From Tyto alba (taxonomy: Eukaryota; Chordata; Aves; Strigiformes; Tytonidae): a DNA stretch of 64,000 nucleotides. Below the pieces are notes generated by a model. The model made no database searches, was not told where the DNA came from, and saw nothing but the letters and a program-made list of their open reading frames with translations. Below are positions 57,590-64,000 of this stretch, one piece after another. How positions within the stretch are numbered: the stretch's first letter is position 1; each line of letters opens with the position of its first letter. The translations under genes were made by a program, and so were the position numbers. Location: NCBI RefSeq assembly GCF_018691265.1, contig NW_024881283.1, forward strand, positions 2,701,731 through 2,765,730, read 5' to 3'.

Positions 57590-58130
57590 CTGTATTCTTG
57601 AAGACCTCCTCATAGGTGTGGAGAGGCTGCAGGGAGGTGCCCCTCAGCCTTCCCTTCTCCAGGCTGCACAAGCCCAGCTCCCTCAGCCTCTCCTCTCAGT
57701 CAAATGTTCCAGCCCCGGCCTGTCTTGGGGGCCATTCACTGAACCCCCTCCAGCTTGCCAACATCCTTCCTGTACTGGGGATCTGCAATCTGGACACAGT
57801 AACCTGGACAAGCCCCTCTCTTGATCTCCTGGCCATCCTGCTGGTCACAAAGGCCTGGGTGCAGCTGGCCTCCCTTGCTGCCAGGGCACGCGGCTGCCTC
57901 CTCTCCAACCCACCAAGACCTTTCCCACGGGACTTCTCCCAGCCAGGCAGCTCTCAGCCTGTGCCATTGCCAGGGGGATGTCCTGCAGGGTCACACACGG
58001 GCACTTGGCCTTGCTGGGTTGCCTGAGTTTCCTGCCAATGCGTGCTCTCCTGCTCGTTGAGCCCTTTCCCTCAGCACAGAGACCTGGAGACCTTTTCAGA
58101 AAAGACTCAAGCAAAGAGGGCTTTGAGTGC
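57590..58130 (-). mobile_element. CR1 LINE fragment (left arm)
   Basis: The + strand reads CTTCTCCAGGCTGCACAAGC and CCAGCTTGCCAACATCCTTC, then the Ala/Gly-rich stretch with TTGCTGCCAGGGCA, all in the order of CR1 3' sequence read backwards. The same fragment lies on the + strand at 61570-62130. Confidence 0.75.
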
Positions 58131-58140
58131 CCCAGTGTCT

Positions 58141-58736
58141 TGTTTTGGGCTGAAATAGAGTTAATATTCCTTTTCAGGGACTAGATGAGTGCTGTGTTTT
58201 GGATTTAGCTTTGGGTTTGGTATGAGAAGAATGCTGATAGCACACTGATGTTTTCAGCTGCTACCGAGACTTCAAAGACTCTCTGACTCTTCATGTTCTG
58301 CCCATGCGCAAGGGCACAGGGAGCAGGGAGGGAGCACGGCCAGAGCACCTGACCCTAACTGGCCAGTGAAATATTCCATATCATGGAACGTCATGCTCAC
58401 TATATAGAGGAGGGGTGGTTGGGAAGGAGCTCTCTCGCTTCCGGGATTGCGATTGTGGGATCTTCGTTTCTCGGGGTCGCTGGCCGGGAACGGGCTAGAT
58501 ATTGGTTAGCGGGTGGTGAGCAATTACTCTGTACATTGCCTGTTTATATATTTCTTTTTGTTTTCCCCCTATCTTCGTTATTGTTCTTGTTTTATTGCCA
58601 TTATTAAACTGTTCTTATGTCAACCTGCGAGTCTCCCTTCACCCCTCTAATTCCCTCCCCCATTCCCAGGTGGGGAGGGGGAAGGGAGGGTGACCAGCTG
58701 CGGTGGTTGGTTGCTGACCAGGCTCAAACCACGACA
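58141..58736 (+). repeat. 5' LTR of ERV
   Basis: It starts TGTTTTGGGC and ends CCACGACA, 596 bp. It contains CACTATATAGAGG (TATA region, about 58397-58409), ATTAAACTG near 58601 and a pyrimidine-rich U5. It aligns throughout with 46901-47487. Confidence 0.85.
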
Positions 58737-58743
58737 GCTTTTT

Positions 58744-58761
58744 TGGCGCCCAACGTGGGGC
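58744..58761 (+). promoter_or_regulatory. primer-binding site, tRNA-Lys(1,2) type
   Basis: TGGCGCCCAACGTGGGGC lies 7 nt after the LTR. It is the 18-nt site used by retroviruses primed with tRNA-Lys(1,2), a usage known from betaretroviruses and some lentiviruses. It supports a class II (ERVK-like) assignment, which the gag piece alone does not settle. Confidence 0.9.
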
Positions 58762-58792
58762 TTCCAGGATTGAGATAACAACAGGTTGATTT

Positions 58793-59221
58793 GTGTACTC
58801 TACTGAATTTGTTAAAATGTCGACTGCTTATCCTGCTATAATGTCGATTGAATGGTTCCTGGAATCATGGTCTTTCTTGTTACAGTTGTGTTATATGTCA
58901 CCTTACTTGCCATATATATTCCCCATGCTGCTGCTTATCATCCGTGGGAGTTGGATTCAGATTGTTGCTTTGCTGTACTATGTAATACTGATTTATGGCA
59001 CAATAAGGTTGTCATTCCTGAGATTAGTCTGGTATTTGTACTCAGCATGGTCATCATCTGTGCATGTGGGAGGTCATCTAGTGGAATGGGATAACAATTA
59101 CACTCTCTCCCTTTTCTCCGCGGAGAGCCAGACCATAAGGGAGATATCTTCTTCCATTTCCTTCTTCTCCAGGCTATTTACAAATGTGTTTGAGAATGTT
59201 GGGAGTTTTGAATATCCATGA
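58793..59221 (+). other. hydrophobic leader ORF of ERV, function unknown
   Basis: The frame of 142 codons lies between the primer-binding site and gag. Its first 80 residues contain two or three hydrophobic segments (for example LPYIFPMLLLII and ALLYYVILIYGTI); the rest is Ser-rich. The first ATG is at about codon 9 from the frame start or in the next few codons. I do not recognise it. It could be a spliced accessory product, a signal-like leader, or a chance open frame in AT-rich leader sequence. Confidence 0.35.
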
Positions 59222-59263
59222 GATATTCACACTAATGTTGTTGTCTCACTGCTGGGAGCTGTC

Positions 59264-60235
59264 ATGTTCCTGAAGGCTGTTTGGGTTGTGTTTAGGGTTA
59301 AGCGACCATTTCTGAACATCACTCAGAGATCCCCCCCAAGGTTGGAGGATTATGAGTGGCTGGGGGTGTGGGATAGCATGGGCAAGTACTTAGGACAGTG
59401 GGCACCTCCGACGTTTTGGAACTTCACCCCTGAACAAGTGCAGGATCCTGAGAAGCTAGTAAAATATTTAGAGAAGGTGTGCTGTCATCCTGGTAACTCA
59501 GGAGAGACGCGGATCACGGCAACATGCTGGGGACTGGCCCATGCCTACCGAGCCCTGCTCACCAGTATACAGTGCCCTCAAAAAAAAATAGGTCTCTGGA
59601 TCAGAGAACAAAACAAGCACTGCAGCCGCTCCGACACCCCCACCAGATACTGCAGCCGCTCCGACACCCCCACCAGATACTGCAGCTGCTCCAACATCCC
59701 CACCAGATACTGCAGCCGCTCCGACACCCCCACCAGATACTGCAGCTGCTCCAACATCCCCACCAGATACTGCAGCCGCTCCGACACCCCCACCAGATAC
59801 TGCAGCTGCTCCAACACCCCCACCAGATACTGCAGCTGCTCCGACACCCCCACTGGATACTGCAGCTGCTCCGACACCCCCACCAGGCACTGCAGCCACT
59901 CAAACTCCAGCAACAGACACTGCAGCCACTCAAACTCTGGAAACAGAGACTGCAGCTAATCTGACCCCTACAACAGGTACTGCGGGTGAACCAGAGAACC
60001 AATCCACGACTGTGTCAGTTGCTCCTGTACAGAAGAAGGAATATACAAAGAAAACACCCCGCCTTGTAAAGGATGAGGATGAACCAGGGCCATCATGAGA
60101 ACAGGAGGAGGAGGCAGAACCAGTGGTAGTCACCCGATCTCTACCCCTGAGTGAGCTGCTTGAGGCCTCCAAACCCCATCTTGAGAGATGTCTGGACACT
60201 CCCCAAATTGTTTGTATTAAAATAGAGTGGTCATA
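59264..60235 (+). pseudogene. ERV gag N-terminal part with repeat linker, frameshifted
   Basis: The frame at 59264 encodes a matrix-like stretch (EYLEK-type helix, CCHPGNSGETRITATCWGL). After an A-run of about ten (59580-59589) the Pro/Ala-rich linker makes best sense in another frame, ending in a basic KKEYTKKTPRLVKDEDEPG segment. A TGA at about 60096 interrupts it. Homology continues to about 60235 (TRSLPLSELLE). The A-run is the likely site of the frame change. Identity as gag is from position and from resemblance to bird ERV gag that I recall, not checked. Confidence 0.6.
59621..59980 (+). repeat. 30-bp coding minisatellite, 12 units
   Basis: The unit is TGCAGCCGCTCCGACACCCC plus CACCAGATAC. 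Nine units are near-identical, and the last three (59891-59980) have drifted. Units 2-7 alternate between CCGCTCCGACACC and CTGCTCCAACATC or CACC, which indicates expansion as 60-bp pairs. In the inferred gag frame it encodes a decapeptide of the type AAAPTPPPDT. No stop occurs in any forward frame of the core, which explains the overlapping long ORFs on both strands. Confidence 0.95.
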
Positions 60236-60264
60236 GGCCAAGAAAGACCAAGTGAGGTTTTTTA

Positions 60265-60400
60265 TCAGGGCCTGTATTGGCAGGACAAGGGACAACAGTT
60301 TTAGATTTAGATGTGCTTTAGAGAAGAAATGTTTTACCATGAGAATGTGGAGACAGTGGAACGGGTTTCCTAGAGAAGTTCCAGGGAGGACACAACCATC
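60265..60400 (+). mobile_element. CR1 LINE fragment
   Basis: The + strand encodes RTRDNSFRFRCALEKKCFTM followed by MRMWRQWNGFPREVP, a CR1 ORF2 C-terminal motif. It is short, and abuts an opposite-strand CR1 piece. Confidence 0.65.
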
Positions 60401-61140
60401 ACGTCTTTGGGCAACCTGTTCCAGTGTCTCATCACCCTCACAGTAAAGAATATGTTCCTTAGATTTCAATCTAACCTCTTCTAGTATTAAACCTTAACAT
60501 TTCACCTCTCTCTACAATCCCTGATCAAGAGTCTCCTGCCATGCTTCCTGCAGGACCCCTTTAATTACTGGAAGACAACAAAATGGTCTCCCCGGAGCCT
60601 TCTCTTCTTGAGGCTGAACACCCCCAGCTCTCTCAGCCTGTCCTCACAGGGGAGGTGCTCCAGCCCCCTGATCATCTTCATGGATTCCTCTGGCCCAGCT
60701 CGAGCAGGTCCGTGTCCTTCTTATGCTGCTGGTCCCAGATCTGGACACAGCACTGCAAGTAGAGTCTCATAAGAGCAGAGTAGAGGGGGAGAAAAACTTC
60801 TCTCGACCTGCTAGCCACTCTTCTCTTCATGCAGCCCAGGACACAGTTGGCTTTCTGGGATGCGAGCTCACGTTGCTGGCTCATAGGCAGTTTTCCATCC
60901 ACTCCTATCCCCAAGTCTTTTTCTGCAGGGCTGCTCTCAACCCACTCTTTGCCCAGCCTGTACCTGTGCTTAGAATTGCCCTGATACATGGCCAGGATCT
61001 TGAACCTGGCCTTGCTGGAATTCAGGAGGTTTGCACAGGCCCAGCATTTGTGCATGGTGGAGCAGGGGAATGAGAGGATCCCAGGGCCAGGTTCTGGATA
61101 GATGAAAGGTTCAAGTCCAACTCTTGGAGGGATCCATTTT
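60389..61140 (-). mobile_element. CR1 LINE fragment
   Basis: The minus-strand frame 61055-60678 is CR1 ORF2 (RLGKEWVESSPAEKDLGI, LGCMKRRVASRSREVFLPLY). The lower-coordinate part continues into the CR1 3' region (TTGGGCAACCTGTTCCAGTG on the + strand). It has several stops. Confidence 0.85.
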
Positions 61141-61564
61141 GTCTATCTATTTAGGTACAGATGTTGCAGTACAATAGCCTAGCATAGCAACAGCCCACCC
61201 TTGTTTCTCTTTCTCCACTGCCCATGGTTTGGATTGGCCTAGACACCTTCCTTCCACCACAGGTCTTCCCTTGACAATAATGTATTTTATGGGGCAGGGA
61301 GGTTGCGTCAGTGCAGGGCCAGGGCTCCTCTGACAGGGACCATGAAGTAGCTGCTGGGAGGTGACAGCAAGGACATTTTACAAAGAATATGTATGGACTT
61401 CATTGTTTTTAGGAAGGCAAAGCTTGCCTGTATCTAGTGGTTGAAAGGAAAAGTCAAGAGCAGAAGGAAGAGCTTCAATTGCACATTAGAGACCAAGGCA
61501 GAAGAAGGAAAATACAGGGCTGCTGATGAATGGTGACGGTGATTTAATAACAACAGAGACAGGT
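61141..61564. other. spacer sequence, nothing recognised
   Basis: This stretch lies between the CR1 fragment and the right arm of the inverted repeat. No gene or repeat was recognised. Confidence 0.35.
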
Positions 61565-61569
61565 GGGGA

Positions 61570-62130
61570 AGGGGCACTCAATTCCCTCTTTGCCTAATTC
61601 TGTACTGAAAAGTTCTCCGGGCCTGTGTGCTGAGGGAAAGGGCTCCACGAGCAGGAGAGCACGCATTGGCAGGAAACTCAGGCAACCCAGCAAGGCCAAG
61701 TGCCCGTGTGTGACCCTGCAGGACATCCCCCTGGCAATGGCACAGGCTGGGAGTTGTCTGGCTGGGAGAATCCCCATGGGAAAGGTCTTGGTGGGTTGGA
61801 GAGGAGGCAGCCGCATGCCCTGGCAGCAAGGGAGGCCAGCTGCACCCAGGCCGTTGTGGCCAGCAGGATGGCCAGGAGATCAAGAGCGGGGCTTGTCCAG
61901 GTTACTGTGTCCAGATTGCAAATCCCCAGTACAGGAAGGATGTTGGCAAGCTGGAGGGGGTTCAGTGAGTGGCCCCCAATACAGGCCAGGGCTGGAACAC
62001 TTTGCCTGTGAGGAGAGGCTGAGGGAGCTGGGCTTGTGCAGCCTGGAGAAGGGAAGGCTGAGGGGCACCTCCCTGCAGCCTCTCCACACCTATGAGGAGG
62101 TCTTCAAGAATACAGAATGGGGTTCTCCAC
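61570..62130 (+). mobile_element. CR1 LINE fragment (right arm)
   Basis: This is the counterpart of 57590-58130. It contains GAGGAGAGGCTGAGGGAGCT and CTTGTGCAGCCTGGAGAAGG, typical of CR1 ORF2 3' sequence read forward. Confidence 0.75.
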
Positions 62131-62807
62131 CATGGACCATGTTAAGAGGCTGAAAGAGGAGGGTTGGGTGAAACAGGGGATGTTCACCCTGGAGATAAGG
62201 AGAAGATTTTCCAGCAGTCTCAGGGCTAGTCCTGAGCAGGGTGGCCATGAGCCCTGCCTGCCCTTCTGTCTGCCATGGCTGCTCAGGTCACAAGAACAGA
62301 GGTGCCCCCAGAATCAGAACACAGGTGGGCCTCTTCCACCTGCCTCAGCCCTCCCCTCCCCAAGGAGGTAATTTCTGTTGAGTGTCTTCTCGGATGTGCT
62401 ATATGACCTCAGAATGCCTGCTGGCCAGCATGTCTCCTGAGGGCCAGCCAGGCTGCTGCAGTGGAAGCCACCTCATCATCATCACCATTCCTGCCATCTG
62501 CCCTTGGTCTGTCTCTCCCCGTCCTCTCTGTCCCTAGCTTATCTCTGCTGGGATGAGTGGTTTTGTGATGCACCTCTTGGTCCCAAAATGCTGGGGCCAG
62601 CTGCTGGCCAATCAGTCTCCTGTAACAATTGTGGCCTCACAATCAACATCACAATTGGTGTTGCCTTTGCCCATCTTTCCCCATCCACTCCCTTGACTCT
62701 TCATCTCTGCTGCAGACCACGTTCAACAGCCAAACCCAGCCCCTTTCCTGGCCTTTCCCTCTCCCCTGTCCCATGGCTGGACAGAACCCGGGTGGGACGT
62801 CGTGCCT

Positions 62808-63194
62808 TTAGGCTCTGCAGTGCTCGTGCATAATGACTGCGACAAAACCGGTGCTGAGATCAGTCTGTGCTGTGCAACACACCCCATCAAGAAATGACAC
62901 TGTTAAACAGTAGATTTTCAGGGGTGGCAACCATGCCGGTTTTGCAAGGGGGGCTTCTCTCCAATTACTAATAGGATGTGCTACTACCAAGATGCATTTG
63001 GTATTTTGAGCTGTCACTGGAAGAGGTCCCATGAAATCAATCTGCAGTTGTGCGCGTGGGTCTTCACTCCATTGGTGCTGGACTGGGGCTTTAACTCCAG
63101 TGTAATCTGCACTGGTCATGGCAGGAGAAAGACAGCTCCTACACCAGAGATCTACATCCTGCTTCCTGTTAGGCCAGCACTCACTGTCCTTCAC
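62808..63194 (-). pseudogene. ERV integrase fragment (right arm)
   Basis: The minus-strand frame of 128 codons has a zinc-finger remnant (DLWCRSC) followed by the core with QIDFMGPLPVTAQN and ISNWREAPL. Unlike the left-arm copy it has no stop in this stretch. It lacks the rest of the catalytic core and the C-terminus. Confidence 0.75.
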
Positions 63195-64000
63195 TCTGCT
63201 CGGAGGGTTTGCCTTAGCTCATGGATGAGATTAATTAGATTCTTCCTGAACATTCTGAGTTACTTTAACTATGGGTCATCCCCAGGAATGTGCTGGCAAG
63301 GGTACCAGGATCCATGGTGGCAGCCTACAGGAACCTGGGCCTTCCCAGAAGAACCTGTGGAACTTGAAGAAGACTTACACTTGAATGCCCAGACTCCAGT
63401 GAAGGCATTGCATTTATTGACACTTATGTTAGTGAAAATGTGTTCCTCTGCTAGAAACTGAGATGCTGTTCCACATTTCCCTAGCTCATTTTCAGAAATC
63501 TTTTGTTCTCTTTCTAAATCTTGTGGTTGGTCTATATCTAACTGCTGTTATTTAGTTTGTAACCAGAGTCTGTGTCTGTGGACCCTAATATCTTATGCTT
63601 TTTTTGATTAAGACAGTTCACTTAATTTGGGAAATTTCCCCTACTTCAATTTCTGGATGTCTTTTTGCATTTTCTTTACCTTCTCACCTGTTCTACTCAA
63701 GTCAAACCTATTCCTGAATGCACCAGATTGGATCAAGATTCTCTATTGCTGGGGCATTGGGAGAAGCCTGAGGAGGCCTTGGCCCAGGAGTCTTTTCCTG
63801 GGAGAGGGGATGGCACAGAGGACCTTGCTGGCAGGGGACAATAAGGAAGCCTGGGAGACCGGAGCAAGGGACACAGGGAGACACTGGCCTCCGTCTCCTC
63901 ATGCCATGGCTGGCCCTCAGCCCTGGGGCTGGTGGTGAGCCTGAGACACCTCTCTTTCCTTCCTTCACTCCCCACACTTGGATGGGCCTCAGGAAACATC

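Larger units (their letters stand above)
55713..58140. repeat. left arm of a 2.4-kb inverted repeat
   Basis: It is collinear with the complement of 61565-64000 over its whole length, with scattered substitutions and small indels (about 95 per cent identity in the stretch 57830-58080 that I compared by eye). It contains, in order, a block D-like OR 3'-flank piece (55760-56020), a retroviral integrase fragment and a CR1 fragment. Its inner end is cut by the LTR at 58141. Confidence 0.85.
58141..60237 (+). mobile_element. endogenous retrovirus, 5' part (LTR, PBS, leader ORF, gag)
   Basis: An LTR is followed by an 18-nt primer-binding site, a leader with a hydrophobic ORF, and a gag frame that is lost at about 60237, where CR1-like sequence begins. 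pol, env and the 3' LTR are absent. The LTR family also occurs nested at 46901. It interrupts the left arm of the inverted repeat, so it is younger than that arm. Confidence 0.8.
61565..64000. repeat. right arm of the 2.4-kb inverted repeat
   Basis: It is the complement-collinear partner of 55713-58140, and is still matching at the last base of the window, so it continues outside. The two arms have nearly the same length (about 2.43 kb), which excludes large internal indels. Confidence 0.85.

Noticed and set aside
59498..59899. Long minus-strand ORFs across 59498-60002
   Set aside because: They are caused by the stop-free 30-bp minisatellite in all frames.
59621..59980. Regular repeats as a possible CRISPR array
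   Set aside because: Units are contiguous with no spacers, lie in a gag frame, and the genome is avian.
55713..64000. Inverted repeat as an assembly artefact
   Set aside because: The arms differ by scattered substitutions and small indels, and one integrase copy has a stop the other lacks, so they are separate loci. Long-read confirmation would still be useful.

Overview
This window looks like avian nuclear DNA. It holds near-identical intronless-coding olfactory receptors of the bird-expanded OR14-like (gamma-c) type. It also holds many CR1 LINE fragments (including a 3' end with the ATTCTATGATTCTGTG signature), several avian-style retroviral LTRs, and no bacterial operon structure. The species cannot be told from the sequence. 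The long intervals without genes are decayed repeats and duplicated flanks.

Olfactory receptor units. Three intact OR14-like genes lie at 2628-3566 (-), 18461-19420 (+) and 48687-49622 (-). A fourth copy at 31214-32146 (+) is broken only by one nonsense codon in the DRY motif. All four share much more than the coding exon: an upstream block ending in a GTAAGT splice donor 0.85-2.8 kb away, a second conserved intronic block, a splice acceptor 7-23 nt before the ATG, and an AATAAA about 0.2-0.27 kb after the stop. I infer a two-exon gene (non-coding exon 1, coding exon 2) duplicated as a cassette of about 4 kb in both orientations. A fifth cassette at about 10.2-11.2 kb kept the flanks but lost the receptor. 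Two remnants of other OR families (28043-28318 and 36866-37155) are both cut off around TM2-TM3, next to an LTR or LTR-like sequence.

Retroelements. A solo LTR (2094-2625) with a perfect 6-bp target duplication landed on the stop codon of the first OR. A truncated provirus (about 24000-28042, -) carries gag-pro-pol with lost catalytic residues. A second provirus (about 44166-47649, +) keeps only pol and a 3' LTR, has another LTR nested inside it, and sits in the 3' flank of the fourth OR. A third (58141-60237, +) has an LTR, a tRNA-Lys-type primer site, a hydrophobic leader ORF and a gag fragment with a 30-bp coding minisatellite. Further LTRs lie at 13171-14251 and 33568-33946, and CR1 fragments are scattered throughout.

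Large-scale structure. The OR cassettes at 30-33.5 kb and 44-51.2 kb form an inverted duplication with about 14 kb between arms. At the right end, 55713-58140 and 61565-64000 are inverted copies of about 2.4 kb around a 3.4-kb spacer; the right arm runs off the window. A multi-part dispersed block (8.2-10.2, 29.2-30.1, 37.7-39.4 kb) links several units, and one copy preserves the empty site of a CR1 insertion present in another.
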